DNA from: Mesorhizobium kowhaii
GTDB taxonomy: Bacteria; Pseudomonadota; Alphaproteobacteria; Rhizobiales; Rhizobiaceae
NCBI RefSeq assembly: GCF_003253745.1
Contig: NZ_MZXV01000027.1
Coordinates: 62,001 to 126,000, forward strand
Length of the DNA: 64,000 bases
Reading direction: 5' to 3'
Shown here: positions 7,012-17,392 of the stretch, piece by piece
How positions within the stretch are numbered: position 1 is the first letter of the stretch
How the letters are laid out: every line of letters begins with the position of its first letter
Made by a program: the position numbers and the translations under genes
Notes under the pieces: model-generated
What the model was told of the DNA's origin: nothing
What the model saw: the letters and a program-made list of their open reading frames with translations, nothing else
Database searches by the model: none

Positions 7012-8906
7012 CCGGCGCGCCGCATGCCGCCACGCCGCGTGTCGCGCGCGCTTTCCTCGGCGAACAGCGAAGCCAGTTGCTCGGTCATGGCGCCGGCCAG
7101 TTCCTCGGCATCGACGATGGTGACGGCGCGCCTGTAATAGCGGGTGACGTCATGGCCGATGCCGATGGCCAGCAGTTCCACCGGCGAGCGCGTCTCGATC
7201 AACTCGATGACGGCGCGCAGATGGCGCTCGAGATAATTGCCCGGATTGACCGACAGCGTCGAATCGTCGACCGGCGCGCCGTCCGAGATCATCATCAGGA
7301 TCTTGCGCTGTTCCGGCCGGGCGATCAGCCGGTTGTGCGCCCACAGCAGCGCCTCGCCGTCGATGTTTTCCTTGAGCAGGCCCTCGCGCATCATCAGGCC
7401 GAGATTGCGCCGTGCCCGCCGCCAGGGATGATCGGCGGATTTGTAGATGATGTGGCGCAAATCGTTGAGCCGGCCGGGGTTCGGCGGCTTGCCGTCCTTC
7501 AGCCACTTCTCACGCGCCTGCCCGCCCTTCCAGGCCCGCGTGGTGAAACCAAGGATCTCGACCGAGACGCCGCAGCGTTCCAGCGTGCGCGCCAGGATGT
7601 CGGCGCAGGTGGCGGCCACCGTGATCGGCCGGCCCCGCATCGAGCCTGAATTGTCGAGCACCAGCGTCACCACCGTGTCGCGGAATTTGGTGTCGCGCTC
7701 CTGCTTGAAGGACAGCGGCTGCATCGGGTCGATGACGACACGAACCAGCCGCGCCGGGTCGAGGTAGCCCTCTTCCAGGTCGAAATCCCACGACCGGTTC
7801 TGCTGCGCCATCAGCCGGCGCTGCAGCCGGTTGGCCAGCCGGCCGACGACGCCGGACAGATTGGCAAGCTGCTTGTCGAGGAAGGCGCGCAGTCGGTCGA
7901 GCTCTTCTTCTTCGCAAAGCTCCTCGGCCCCGACCGTTTCGTCGAAAGCCGTGGTGAAGACCTTGTAGTCGATTTCCTTCGGCAGATTGGTGAAGGGATT
8001 GTCGTTGCGGCGCGCCTCGCCGGGTGTCTCGGCATCCGCATCGTCATCGTCGGACAGATCGTCGGCGGTGGCGTCGGAGGCTTCCGTCTCGGCCGACTGC
8101 TCGTCATCGGCCGAAGCCTCGGCATCCTCGGACTGCGACTGCTCGGAGCCGGAATCCTCTTCGCCGCCCTCCTCGCTCTGCTCCTCGCCTTGCGGCTGGT
8201 TGTCGTCATTGTCCTCGGAGTCTTCGGTCTCCTGGTCGTCGCCGAGTTCCTCGGCCATTTCCATGGAGGCGAGCATGTCGCGCACGACGCGGGCGAAGGC
8301 TTGCTGGTCGTCGAGCTTGGCCGAGAGACCGTCGAGATCGGCGCTGGCCTTTTCCTCGACCCAGGGCCGCCAGAGCTCGACCAGTCGCTCGCCGCTTTTC
8401 GGGATCGGACGGCCGGTCAGCTTCTCGCGCACCATCAGCGCCAGTGCTTCCTCGATCGGCGCGTCGGCCTTGTCCTTGACGTCGACGAGGTTGGCCTTGG
8501 CGTATTTGTCCTCCAGCATCGAGCCGATGTTGTCGGCGACGCCCTGCATGGCGCGGCTGCCGATGGCCTCGACGCGGGCCTGCTCGACCGCGTCGTAGAC
8601 GGCGCGGGCCTGCTTGCCTTCCGGCGCCAGCTTGGTGTGGATGCGCACGTCGTGGCAGGCGCGCTTCAGCGCCATGGAATCGCCGAGGCCGCGGGTGATA
8701 GCGATGTCGGTCTTCGACGCTTTCTTCGGCAGCTCCGGCAGCCGCGCCCGGCTGCCGGCAAGTGCTGGCCGGTCCTTGGCGAAGCCGACTTCGAGCTCCT
8801 TGTCGCCGGCGATGGCACGCATGCAGACCGTGACGGCGCGCTTGAAGCTGTCGGCTTCAGACCCCGTCTTCGACTTGTTGCGCGTGTTGTCGCCCGGACC
8901 CGCCAT
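7008..8906 (-). CDS. cobT: cobaltochelatase subunit CobT
   Basis: 632 residues, the usual CobT length. Order: N-terminal helical part; a strongly acidic linker at roughly residues 215-305 rich in D, E, S and Q; and a C-terminal von Willebrand A domain with the MIDAS motif [13 protein letters not shown] near residue 420. CobT with CobS forms the AAA+ chaperone that drives CobN to insert cobalt into hydrogenobyrinate a,c-diamide in the aerobic B12 pathway; CobN is not in this window. The ATG at 8906 is 11 bases downstream of the cobS stop. In-frame codons further upstream overlap cobS and are not needed. Confidence 0.96.
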   Translation of the reverse strand: MAGPGDNTRNKSKTGSEADSFKRAVTVCMRAIAGDKELEVGFAKDRPALAGSRARLPELPKKASKTDIAITRGLGDSMALKRACHDVRIHTKLAPEGKQARAVYDAVEQARVEAIGSRAMQGVADNIGSMLEDKYAKANLVDVKDKADAPIEEALALMVREKLTGRPIPKSGERLVELWRPWVEEKASADLDGLSAKLDDQQAFARVVRDMLASMEMAEELGDDQETEDSEDNDDNQPQGEEQSEEGGEEDSGSEQSQSEDAEASADDEQSAETEASDATADDLSDDDDADAETPGEARRNDNPFTNLPKEIDYKVFTTAFDETVGAEELCEEEELDRLRAFLDKQLANLSGVVGRLANRLQRRLMAQQNRSWDFDLEEGYLDPARLVRVVIDPMQPLSFKQERDTKFRDTVVTLVLDNSGSMRGRPITVAATCADILARTLERCGVSVEILGFTTRAWKGGQAREKWLKDGKPPNPGRLNDLRHIIYKSADHPWRRARRNLGLMMREGLLKENIDGEALLWAHNRLIARPEQRKILMMISDGAPVDDSTLSVNPGNYLERHLRAVIELIETRSPVELLAIGIGHDVTRYYRRAVTIVDAEELAGAMTEQLASLFAEESARDTRRGGMRRAG

Positions 8907-8917
8907 CGAGACTCTGC

Positions 8918-9904
8918 TTAGCCCAGCACCACATTGGCAGCTGATTCCGGCAGATCCTCGCCAAAGGCGCGCTGGTAGAACTCGGCGACCACCGAACGCT
9001 CCAACTCGTCGCACTTGTTGAGGAAGGTCAGCCGGAACGCCATGCCGATATTGCCGAAGATTTCGGCATTCTCGGCCCAGGTGATGACCGTACGCGGGCT
9101 CATCACGGTCGACAGATCGCCATTGATGAAGGCCGAGCGCGTCATGTCGGCAACGCGCACCATCTTGTTGACGATGTCCTTGCCCTTGCCGTCGCGATAG
9201 TGCTTGGCCTTGGCCAGCACGATGTTCACTTCATTGTCGTGCGGCAGGTAGTTCAGCGTGGTGACGATCGACCAGCGGTCCATCTGCGCCTGGTTGATCT
9301 GCTGGGTGCCGTGATAGAGACCGGTGGTGTCGCCGAGGCCAACCGTGTTGGCGGTCGAGAACAACCGGAAGGCCGGATGCGGACGAATGACCCGGCTCTG
9401 GTCGAGCAGCGTCAGCCGGCCCGACGATTCCAGCACGCGCTGGATGACGAACATCACGTCCGGACGGCCGGCGTCATACTCGTCGAAGCAGAGCGCGACA
9501 TTGTGCTGGTAGGCCCAAGGCAGGATGCCGTCGCGGAATTCGGTGATCTGCAGGCCGTCCTTGACGACGATCGCATCCTTGCCGACGAGATCGATACGGC
9601 TGACATGGCTGTCGAGGTTGACGCGCACGCAAGGCCAGTTGAGGCGGGCGGCAACCTGTTCGATATGGGTCGACTTGCCGGTGCCGTGATAGCCCGACAC
9701 CATGACGCGGCGGTTGTAGGCAAAGCCTGCAAGGATCGCCATCGTCGTGTTCTTGTCGAACAGATAGTCCGGATCGATGTCGGGCACATGCTCGCTGGTC
9801 ACCGAATAGGCCGGCACCACCATCTTGGACTCGAACCCGAATTTCTCCTTCACCGACACCGTCGTGTCGGGCAGGTTGGCGATGTCGCGATCGACCTTGT
9901 TCAT
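8918..9904 (-). CDS. cobS: cobaltochelatase subunit CobS (AAA+ ATPase)
   Basis: 328 residues, normal length. Walker [10 protein letters not shown] at 71-79, Walker [11 protein letters not shown], and [12 protein letters not shown] with an arginine-rich region complete a MoxR-like AAA+ module. It forms a ring with CobT and hydrolyses ATP to power cobalt insertion by CobN in the cytoplasm. The ATG at 9904 starts [20 protein letters not shown], the conserved N-terminus. No cobalamin riboswitch is evident in the 123 bases upstream. Confidence 0.96.
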   Translation of the reverse strand: MNKVDRDIANLPDTTVSVKEKFGFESKMVVPAYSVTSEHVPDIDPDYLFDKNTTMAILAGFAYNRRVMVSGYHGTGKSTHIEQVAARLNWPCVRVNLDSHVSRIDLVGKDAIVVKDGLQITEFRDGILPWAYQHNVALCFDEYDAGRPDVMFVIQRVLESSGRLTLLDQSRVIRPHPAFRLFSTANTVGLGDTTGLYHGTQQINQAQMDRWSIVTTLNYLPHDNEVNIVLAKAKHYRDGKGKDIVNKMVRVADMTRSAFINGDLSTVMSPRTVITWAENAEIFGNIGMAFRLTFLNKCDELERSVVAEFYQRAFGEDLPESAANVVLG

Positions 9905-10027
9905 ATCTCTCAACGTCTCCACGGGCGAAAAGCCTGATTTCGCCGGCAATCGATTTTGTCCGGGGGCGGTCTTAGAGCCTTTTCCAACCTTATGAAAGTT
10001 GGAAAACGACACGGACTGTATGGTCGC

Positions 10028-10657
10028 TCAGCACAGGCCCGCCTGTTTGAGCACGCGATAGGCCTGCAGCACATCGCGGAACCGGTCTTCCGAACCTCTG
10101 TCGCCACCATTCGCATCCGGATGGTGACGCTTCACCAGTTCCTTATAGCGCGCCTTGATCTCCTTGCCAGTCGCCTTTGTATCAAGGCCAAGCGTTTCCA
10201 GCGCCTTGGCCTCAAGCGGCTTGGCCTTGCGCTCGCGCGCCTCGCGCGGGTCCTTCGGCCCCTTGAACAGGTCGAACGGGTCGCGCATGCGATTATAGTA
10301 GCCGGCGCGGCCGGAGCGCATCTGGGCCACATCGGGCGACGAACGCGTCGAGGCACCGTTGACGCCCATCTTCCAGGTCGGCCGGTGGCCGGTCATCGCT
10401 TCCTTCTGGAAGCGCGCGACCTCGGTGTCCGGCACGCCGGAGAAATAGTTGAAGCCCTTGTTGTACTCGCGCACATGATCGAAGCAGAAGCGGAAATACT
10501 CGCCCTCCTTCATCCGCCCGACCGGCGCACGATGGGTGCCCGCTTCCTTGCAGCCGTCCCACTGGCAGATCGGCGAGTGCGACTTCAGCTCCGCGTCCTT
10601 GTCGGGGCGGACGCGAATCTTCTCGAAATATTTGGGGTACGGCTTCATCTCACCCAT
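10028..10657 (-). CDS. J-domain (DnaJ-like) protein
   Basis: 209 residues. The J domain is C-terminal (about 148-209): LETLGLDTKATGKEIKARYK, then KRHHPDANGGD with the HPD tripeptide needed to stimulate DnaK, and FRDVLQAYRVL. The N-terminal 145 residues hold CQWDGCKEAG and a later FCFDHVREYNKGFNYFSG, which may be a small metal-binding or structural segment. This architecture is common in alphaproteobacteria next to cobS and bolA. It lacks the G/F and zinc-finger regions, so it is a specialised cochaperone, not DnaJ itself. It is divergent from bolA. Confidence 0.85.
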   Translation of the reverse strand: MGEMKPYPKYFEKIRVRPDKDAELKSHSPICQWDGCKEAGTHRAPVGRMKEGEYFRFCFDHVREYNKGFNYFSGVPDTEVARFQKEAMTGHRPTWKMGVNGASTRSSPDVAQMRSGRAGYYNRMRDPFDLFKGPKDPREARERKAKPLEAKALETLGLDTKATGKEIKARYKELVKRHHPDANGGDRGSEDRFRDVLQAYRVLKQAGLC

Positions 10658-10837
10658 TTATGGGGCGTTCGCAGATGCGAAACAAGAATTGACATTTTCG
10701 CGATGATCGCCCTAACCGCTGAATCGCGGCTTAAAGCAGGCGAATGGCGGATTTTGTTGCGCGGTAGCGACTTTTGCGACGACCGATTGCGGTTTCGCGG
10801 GCAATGCACCGGCCATATGTGGTGAAGGGAGACGGCG

Positions 10838-11140
10838 ATGTCCATACAGGCGACCATGGAAGACAAGCTCAACAAGGCATTTTCGCCCGACCGGCTGGTC
10901 ATCATCAACGAAAGCCATCTCCATGCCGGCCATCACCACCATGGTTCCGACCATCATGGCGCCTATGACGGCACCGGCGAGACGCATTTTCGCGTCCGCG
11001 TCGTCTCTTCCGCCTTTGCCGGCATGAGCCGCATCGACCGCCACCGCGCCGTCAACGAACTGCTTGCCGACGAACTGAAGGCCGGCGTGCATGCGCTGGC
11101 GATCGAACCGGCGGCTCCCGGCGAAAAGACCCGCTGGTAG
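10838..11140 (+). CDS. bolA: BolA family protein with histidine-rich loop
   Basis: 100 residues. ETHFRVRVVSSAFAGMSRID, RHRAVNELLADEL and VHALAIEPAAPGE match the BolA fold, which partners monothiol glutaredoxins in iron-sulfur cluster handling and regulation. Residues 28-43 contain HLHAGHHHHGSDHH, more histidines than a typical BolA loop, suggesting extra metal-binding capacity. GGGAGACGGCG lies just upstream of the ATG and supports this start. Confidence 0.9.
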   Translation: MSIQATMEDKLNKAFSPDRLVIINESHLHAGHHHHGSDHHGAYDGTGETHFRVRVVSSAFAGMSRIDRHRAVNELLADELKAGVHALAIEPAAPGEKTRW

Positions 11141-11162
11141 GTCGGTTCCGCCTTGGCTGTGC

Positions 11163-12716
11163 TCAGAGCACCGCTTCGATAAGAAACGGTCCGCGCCGCG
11201 ACAAGGCGCTGTCCAGCAGCGCGTCGAACCGCTCGCAGGTGTCGGCGCGAGCCGCCTCCACGCCCATGCCTTTGGCCAGGCAAACCCAGTCCAGCGACGG
11301 ATGGTCGAGATCGAGCATTCGCCTGGCGTTCTCGCCGATGGCGCCAACACCGACATTGCGCATCTCGCCATGCAGGATCGCATAGGTTCGGTTGGAAAAG
11401 ACGATCGTCACCACGTCGAGCTTTTCCCTAGCCTGTGTCCACAGCCCCTGCACCGTGTACATGCCGCTGCCGTCGGCCTCCAGATTGATCACCTTGCGAT
11501 CGGGACAGGCGATCGCAGCCCCGGTTGCCATCGGAATGCCTCCGCCGATCGATCCGCCCGTGCCCATCATGTAGTCGTGAGGAGCGGCGAAGGCCGATAG
11601 CGCGAAGAAACGCCGCGCCGAGGTAACCGCTTCGTCGCAGATGATCGCATCGGCCGGCAGCTTTCGCGCCACCGACAGCGCGATCGCATCCTCGGTCAGT
11701 TTTCCGCTCGGCGTTGCCTCGTCGGGAAAGGCGGTCGCGAACACCGTCTGTTGCGACGGCTTGACGCCGAGTTCGTCGCGGAGTGCTTCCAGCGCCGCAT
11801 TGAGATTCTCGCCATGGGTGGCCAGCGTCAGCACCTGGCAGCCCTCCCGAACCAGCCGTCCCGGCTTTCCCGGATAGGCGAAGAAGGCAACCGGCTCCTT
11901 CGCGCCGACCAGGACCAGAACGTCGATATCCCGCAGCACAGCCGTGGCGGCATCGACCGGATAGGGGATGCGTATCGGCGCGACACGTCCGCGGCCACGC
12001 TGCATCCGGGCGGTCAGAACCTCGCTGAACAGACGGACATCGCTGCCTGTCGAGATCTGCCCGGCGATGGCGAGTGCATCCGCTCTCGCCGCTCGCCCGC
12101 GAACGATGATGCCGGCCCGACCCGGAGCGGCGCGGATCGCCGCGGCGACTGTGCGCACGGCGTCCATGTTGACGGCGGGCGGCGATGCCAGCTTCACCTT
12201 GCCGACTGAGGCCGCGCCGACTTCGCCCCAGGCGGCATCCGCCGGCAGGATCAGGGTAGTTACGCCTGGAGGCGTCAGCGAAGCGCGGTAGGCCGCCTCG
12301 GTCGCCGGCGCGACATCGTCTGGGCCAGCGATGCGGCGCACCCAGTTCGACATTGGCGTCGCAAGGCTCTCGATATCGCTGGTGAGCGGAGCATCGAGCG
12401 ACAGATGATAGGAAGCGTGGTCGCCGACAATGTTGATCATCGGGCTCAGGGCGCGCCGCGCATTGTGCATGTTGGCCAGGCCGTTGGCCAAGCCGGGGCC
12501 GGTATGCAGCAGCGTCGCGGCCGGGCGATCGGTCATCCGCGCATAGCCGTCGGCGGCACCGGTCACCACGCCCTCGAACAGGCCGAGCACGCAACGCATC
12601 TGAGGTTTCCGGTCAAGCGCTGCAACGAAGTGCATTTCGGACGTGCCGGGGTTGGCAAAGCAGACCGGCACATCATTGGCCAGCAGCACGTCACACAGGA
12701 CATCGGCGCCGTTCAT
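11163..12716 (-). CDS. acetolactate synthase large subunit-like ThDP-dependent enzyme
   Basis: 517 residues. LFEGVVTGAADGYARM carries the catalytic glutamate (about residue 48). A central domain follows, and a C-terminal ThDP module has GTGGSIGGGIPMATGAAIAC and EADGSGMYTVQ, the GDG-type cofactor motif (with A in place of G), then VFSNRTYAILHGEM. It is shorter than IlvB (about 570) and has no adjacent small subunit, so biosynthetic acetolactate synthase is unlikely. It more likely acts on another 2-oxo acid, as for benzoylformate decarboxylase-like proteins annotated with this name. Confidence 0.8.
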   Translation of the reverse strand: MNGADVLCDVLLANDVPVCFANPGTSEMHFVAALDRKPQMRCVLGLFEGVVTGAADGYARMTDRPAATLLHTGPGLANGLANMHNARRALSPMINIVGDHASYHLSLDAPLTSDIESLATPMSNWVRRIAGPDDVAPATEAAYRASLTPPGVTTLILPADAAWGEVGAASVGKVKLASPPAVNMDAVRTVAAAIRAAPGRAGIIVRGRAARADALAIAGQISTGSDVRLFSEVLTARMQRGRGRVAPIRIPYPVDAATAVLRDIDVLVLVGAKEPVAFFAYPGKPGRLVREGCQVLTLATHGENLNAALEALRDELGVKPSQQTVFATAFPDEATPSGKLTEDAIALSVARKLPADAIICDEAVTSARRFFALSAFAAPHDYMMGTGGSIGGGIPMATGAAIACPDRKVINLEADGSGMYTVQGLWTQAREKLDVVTIVFSNRTYAILHGEMRNVGVGAIGENARRMLDLDHPSLDWVCLAKGMGVEAARADTCERFDALLDSALSRRGPFLIEAVL

Positions 12717-12843
12717 GAAATTCTCTCCCGTTTGACGATCGAAAAGAGCAATTGCACCGGCAGACGCCCGCGCAGCAATATCCCGCCAGCACTTTTGATC
12801 TGATCCAGTTCCTCTGACGCCTGTGCCTCGTCGGGGTCAGGGG

Positions 12844-13653
12844 TCAGCTGACGGTCGATTTCAGGAACGCCAGCGCGGCGGCGGTCAGCGCGTCGCCATC
12901 TTCGCCGAAATCGCGATTGATCGACATATGCGTATAGGCGCTGCCGTCGAACACTGTGACCTTGGTGCCGGTGGCGCGCAGGCGCGCGGCAAAGGCCTTC
13001 GACTCCTCGCCACGGCCCGCGGCGCGCGAATAGGCGATGAAGGTCGGCGGATGCTTGCGGCCGTCGACGTAACTGGCGGGCGACAGCGCAGCCCATTGCG
13101 TGGGATCGGAAAAGACACGCGCATAGGCCCGGACCATGCCGCCATTGCTGGAAAGGGCTGCAAGATCATAGGCCCTGGTATCGTCGAGGATGAGTGCTGC
13201 GACACCAGGCAATCCACCGCGCATGCCGGTCAGTGCAATCAGATGGCAGCCGGCCGAATGGCCCATGCCGACAATGCGGTTCGGGTCGCCGCCATGCCGG
13301 GCGATGTTGGCGCGCACATAGGCATAGGCCTTTTCGACATCGCCGGCCTGGGTGGCGACGTCGGCCTCGGGCAACATGCGATAGTCGATGGAGACGAAGC
13401 AGAAGCCGTTGGCGAGCAGGAAGGCCGGCTTGGCGTTGACCTGGCTGCGTTTGCCAAACTGCCAGCTGCCACCATGGACGAAAAAGACGACCGGCAGGCC
13501 GGTTGCACCATCGGGCGCATAGATGTCGAGCTTGGCCGGCCCGTAATCGAAGGTTTTTGGCGCGGGTTGGCGCGGGCGCCGAGCCGCCGATGCTCCCAAT
13601 GGCAGCATCGCCGCCACGGAGGCCAGAATGAGGCTTCGTCGATCGATCATCAT
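12844..13653 (-). CDS. exported alpha/beta hydrolase (carboxylesterase/BD-FAE type)
   Basis: 269 residues, with a twin-arginine-like N-terminus (MMIDRRSLILASVAAMLPLG). FFVHGGSW at 58-65 supplies the oxyanion hole, GMGHSAG at 129-135 the nucleophile Ser133, and the C-terminal AYTHMSINRDFG a candidate catalytic histidine. The fold is that of small esterases acting on acyl esters. The true substrate is unknown. It stands alone, 127 bases upstream of the IlvB-like gene on the same strand. Confidence 0.82.
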   Translation of the reverse strand: MMIDRRSLILASVAAMLPLGASAARRPRQPAPKTFDYGPAKLDIYAPDGATGLPVVFFVHGGSWQFGKRSQVNAKPAFLLANGFCFVSIDYRMLPEADVATQAGDVEKAYAYVRANIARHGGDPNRIVGMGHSAGCHLIALTGMRGGLPGVAALILDDTRAYDLAALSSNGGMVRAYARVFSDPTQWAALSPASYVDGRKHPPTFIAYSRAAGRGEESKAFAARLRATGTKVTVFDGSAYTHMSINRDFGEDGDALTAAALAFLKSTVS

Positions 13654-14107
13654 GGTCTCCCGACCGTGTAGGCCAACAGTGCCCGCAGGCGCAACGAGCG
13701 TCCAGTTAAGGATTGGTAATACCCAGAGGTCTGGCTCGACGATCGATCATCGATCCGAACCTCGAATGGCACTCGGGCTTTTGGGGGGCTCATCCGCTGT
13801 AGAGGAGGCCGGATCAACCGGGCTTCGTCGAACTCGCATCGGGTCGCAACTGTCGCAGCATCAGGCCGCATCAAATGCACTGCCCTGCAGTTCAGTTCAC
13901 GAAATCAATATCTACCCCTTGACGGTCTCATCTGGCCATCACCACCTAAGTATTTGGGCAAGCATTCCAGCCACATGGGTGGTGTCCCGGGTTTCAATGC
14001 CAGATGCACGCGCTCTCCTTCATGTGAAGGGAACCACAATGCTTTCCAGCAGTTGAATCTATGACGAGCCGTCTGGTACCCAGAACGGCTCTGAGGGCAA
14101 GGATATC
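13654..14107. other. intergenic region between divergent esterase and prkA genes
   Basis: 454 bases with no convincing gene. One open frame crosses it but shows no recognisable protein. It must hold promoters for both flanking genes. GGAAC (14030-14034) followed 16 bases later by AGTT is a partial match to the EcfG general-stress promoter (GGAAC-N16/17-CGTT), only suggestive. A short GATCGATCATCGATC-type palindromic stretch lies near 13740. Confidence 0.4.
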
Positions 14108-16057
14108 ATGCGAGAGAACCAGTCTGACGTCTTCGATCTGTTTTCGGAAATCTACACGGGTGCTGCGCAGGAGGAGATCAGCATCCAGCAATATCTCCTT
14201 GCCTGCCGAGAGGACAGATCGATGTATGCCTCGGCGCCTGAACGGATGGTCGAGGCGATCGGCGAGCCGAACCTGGTCGACACCAGCAAGGATGAACGAC
14301 TCGGCCGCATCTTCTCCAACCGGACCGTCAAGGTGTACCCCACCTTTGCAGATTTCTATGGCATGGAGGACACAATCGAGCGCATCGCCGGCTATTTTCG
14401 CTACGCTTCCCAGGGGCTCGAGGAGCGCAAGCAGATACTCTATCTCCTAGGCCCGGTTGGCGGCGGCAAATCCTCCCTTGCCGAACGGCTGAAGAAATTG
14501 ATGGAGCAGCGCCCGATCTACACGCTGAAGGTCGGTAACCAGGTCAGCCCGGTTTTCGAATCGCCGCTTGGCCTCTTCCATCCCGATCGCATGGGCGACC
14601 TGCTGCAGGATAAATACGGCATAGCCCGACGCCGGCTGAACGGGCTCATCTCGCCATGGGCGGCCAAGCGCCTCGACGAACTGTCCGGCGACATTTCCAA
14701 GTTCAGCGTGGTCAAGCTGATGCCTTCGCGATTGCGCCAGATCGGCATCGCCAAGACCGAGCCCGGCGATGAGAACAATCAGGACGTCTCGGCCCTGGTC
14801 GGCAAGGTCGATATCAGACAGTTGGAAAATTTCAGCCAGTCCGATCCGGACGCCTATTCCTATAGCGGCGGACTGAACCGGACCACCCAGGGCCTGCTTG
14901 AATTCGTGGAAATGTTCAAGGCGCCCATCAAGGTCCTGCATCCGTTGCTGACCGCGACCCAGGAGGGCAGCTACAACGGCACCGAAAATTTCGGCGCCTT
15001 TCCCTACCAGGGGATCATCGTGGCCCATTCCAACGAGTCGGAGTGGCAGCAGTTCAAGAACAACAAGAATAATGAGGCCTTTCTCGATCGCATCCTCGTG
15101 GTCAAGGTGCCCTATTGTTTGCGGATCACCGAAGAGAGGCAGATTTACGAAAAGCTGCTGCGGGAGAGCGAATTGGCCGCCAGTCCCTGCGCGCCCGAGG
15201 TGCTGGACATTCTCAGCCGGTTCACCGTCTCGACCCGCCTGGCCGAGCATGACAATTCGCCACTCTACACCAAGATGCGCGCCTATGACGGCGAGAACCT
15301 GAAGGACGTCGACCCCAAGGCGAAGTCGGTTCAGGAATATCGCGATGCCGCCGGGGTCGATGAGGGCATGAGGGGCGTCAGCACGCGCTTCGCCTTCAAG
15401 ATCTTGTCGCAGACCTTCAACTACGACACGAAGGAGGTGGCTGCCGATCCCGTGCATCTGATGTACATCCTGGAAGAGGCGATCAAGCGCGAGCAGTTTC
15501 CAAAGGAGACGGAAGCTGCCTATCTCGAGTTCATCAAGTCGGAACTGGCAACGCGCTATGCCGAGTTCATCGGCCACGAAATCCAGAAGGCCTATCTGGA
15601 ATCGTACAGCGAGTATGGCCAGAACCTCTTCGACCGTTACATCGCCTATGCCGATGCCTGGATCGAGGATCAGGACTACAAGGATCCCGACACCGGCCAG
15701 GTTCTCAATCGCGAGGTATTGGACAAGGAATTGTCGCAGGTCGAAAAACCGGCCGGCATCGCCAATCCTAAGGACTTCCGCAACGAGGTGGTGAAGTTCA
15801 CGTTGCGGGCGCGCGCAAGAAACCACGACCGCAACCCGTCATGGACGAGTTATGAAAAGCTCCGCGAAGTCATCGAGAAGCGGATGTTCGGACAGGTCGA
15901 GGATCTCTTGCCGGTGATCAGCTTCGGTTCCAAGCAGGACAGCGTCACGGAAAAGCGCCACAATGAATTCGTGCAGCGGATGGTCGAGCGCGGCTACACC
16001 CAGCGGCAGGTGCGTCGCCTTGTGGACTGGTACATGCGAGTGAACAAGGCGGGTTGA
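14108..16057 (+). CDS. prkA: PrkA family serine protein kinase / AAA+ protein (YeaG)
   Basis: 649 residues, the full PrkA length. Walker A GPVGGGKSS lies at about 115-123 within the AAA+ PrkA domain, after FADFYGMEDTIERIAGYF. The C-terminal part carries the kinase-like domain of the family. Its E. coli counterpart YeaG is a serine kinase of the nitrogen and stationary-phase stress response, and some PrkA proteins are reported to be AAA+ proteases. It is followed 18 bases later by the yeaH-like gene and then spoVR, the usual triad. Confidence 0.93.
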   Translation: MRENQSDVFDLFSEIYTGAAQEEISIQQYLLACREDRSMYASAPERMVEAIGEPNLVDTSKDERLGRIFSNRTVKVYPTFADFYGMEDTIERIAGYFRYASQGLEERKQILYLLGPVGGGKSSLAERLKKLMEQRPIYTLKVGNQVSPVFESPLGLFHPDRMGDLLQDKYGIARRRLNGLISPWAAKRLDELSGDISKFSVVKLMPSRLRQIGIAKTEPGDENNQDVSALVGKVDIRQLENFSQSDPDAYSYSGGLNRTTQGLLEFVEMFKAPIKVLHPLLTATQEGSYNGTENFGAFPYQGIIVAHSNESEWQQFKNNKNNEAFLDRILVVKVPYCLRITEERQIYEKLLRESELAASPCAPEVLDILSRFTVSTRLAEHDNSPLYTKMRAYDGENLKDVDPKAKSVQEYRDAAGVDEGMRGVSTRFAFKILSQTFNYDTKEVAADPVHLMYILEEAIKREQFPKETEAAYLEFIKSELATRYAEFIGHEIQKAYLESYSEYGQNLFDRYIAYADAWIEDQDYKDPDTGQVLNREVLDKELSQVEKPAGIANPKDFRNEVVKFTLRARARNHDRNPSWTSYEKLREVIEKRMFGQVEDLLPVISFGSKQDSVTEKRHNEFVQRMVERGYTQRQVRRLVDWYMRVNKAG

Positions 16058-16075
16058 GAGAGCCCGGATGGTTCC

Positions 16076-17383
16076 ATGCCGATCTTCATCGACCGTCGCC
16101 TGAATCCAAAGGACAAGAGCCTCGGCAATCGCCAGCGCTTTCTCAGGCGTGCGCGCGAGGAGCTGAAGCGGAGCATAAGCGATCAGATCCGCACCGGCAG
16201 TATCGCCGACGTGGATGCCGAGCATGCCGTACCCATGCCTGAAAGAGGCACAGGCGAGCCGAGCTTCAACAACGCCTGGAACAGCGGCAGGCGCCAGCAC
16301 ATCCTGCCGGGCAACAGGCATTTCTCCCCTGGAGACCTGATCCCCAAGCCCGGCCAGGGTGGTGGCGCGGGGTCCCCAGGAAACACGGCGTCTGAAGACG
16401 ACTTTCGTTTCGTGCTGTCACGCGAAGAGGTGCTCGATCTTTTTTTCGAGGATCTCGAACTCCCAGATATGGTCAAGCTCAACCTCAAGGAGATCCTTGC
16501 CTTCAAGCCGCGCCGGGCTGGCTTCGCCGCTACCGGTTCACCGACCAACATCAATGTTGGGCGCACGATGCGTAACAGTCACGGCCGCCGCATTGCGCTG
16601 AGGCGTCCTAAGCAGGCGGAGTTGGACGCGATCCTCCAGGAAATCGCTACGCTTGAGGTGGTGCCATCCAGCGCAGCTGCACGCCAGCGCATTGCGGCAT
16701 TGCGCGAAGAGCTCGACCGGCTGGAACGCCGCCGCCGGCGAATTGCCTATGTCGATCCGGTCGACATCCGCTTCAACCGCTTCGATCCTCGGCCTGTGCC
16801 GAACGTCAACGCCGTCATGTTCTGCCTGATGGATGTGTCCGGCTCGATGGGCGAGCGCGAAAAGGATCTGGCCAAGCGCTTCTTCGTGCTGCTGCATCTG
16901 TTCTTGAAACGGCGCTACGACCGTATCGAGATCGTCTTCATCCGCCACACGCACCTGGCCCAGGAGGTCGATGAGGAAACATTTTTCTACAACACGCAAA
17001 GCGGCGGCACTGTCGTGTCCACCGCGCTGGAGGAAATGCATCGCATTATTGAGGAACGTTACCCGGCCCGCGAATGGAACATCTATGCCGCCCAGGCCTC
17101 GGACGGCGACAATTTCGCCGGCGATTCCGAGCGATGCATAGCCTTGCTCAACGGCAAGCTCATGCGGCTGTGCCAGTATTTTGCCTATGTCGAGATCATC
17201 GACGAGCGTGAAGCCCATATCTTCGGCACGACTGAAAACGGGACATCGCTATGGCGTGCCTATTGCGAAATCGACCTGAGATGGCCGAACTTCCAGATGA
17301 GCCGCATCGCCACGCCCGCCGATATCTACCCGGTCTTTCGCCAGCTCTTCGGCAGACAGCCGGCTCCCCTCAAGAGAGCGTGA
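16076..17383 (+). CDS. YeaH/YhbH family protein (DUF444, von Willebrand A-like)
   Basis: 435 residues. The N-terminus MPIFIDRRLNPKDKSLGNRQ is the family start. A basic, glycine-rich stretch follows, and from about residue 240 a VWA-like domain with MFCLMDVSGSMGEREKDLAK (DxSGS metal site). YeaH works with the YeaG/PrkA kinase in stress adaptation; the biochemical role is unproven and it may be an adaptor. It sits between prkA (18-base gap) and spoVR (9-base gap), so cotranscription is very likely. Confidence 0.92.
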   Translation: MPIFIDRRLNPKDKSLGNRQRFLRRAREELKRSISDQIRTGSIADVDAEHAVPMPERGTGEPSFNNAWNSGRRQHILPGNRHFSPGDLIPKPGQGGGAGSPGNTASEDDFRFVLSREEVLDLFFEDLELPDMVKLNLKEILAFKPRRAGFAATGSPTNINVGRTMRNSHGRRIALRRPKQAELDAILQEIATLEVVPSSAAARQRIAALREELDRLERRRRRIAYVDPVDIRFNRFDPRPVPNVNAVMFCLMDVSGSMGEREKDLAKRFFVLLHLFLKRRYDRIEIVFIRHTHLAQEVDEETFFYNTQSGGTVVSTALEEMHRIIEERYPAREWNIYAAQASDGDNFAGDSERCIALLNGKLMRLCQYFAYVEIIDEREAHIFGTTENGTSLWRAYCEIDLRWPNFQMSRIATPADIYPVFRQLFGRQPAPLKRA

Positions 17384-17392
17384 GGGGGTCCG

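Noticed and set aside
9905..10027. Cobalamin riboswitch upstream of cobS
   Set aside because: The 123-base gap is too short and lacks the B12-box; none was seen.
13628..14056. A 142-codon rightward frame in the prkA upstream region
   Set aside because: It begins inside the esterase gene, shows no family and covers the region that must hold promoters.
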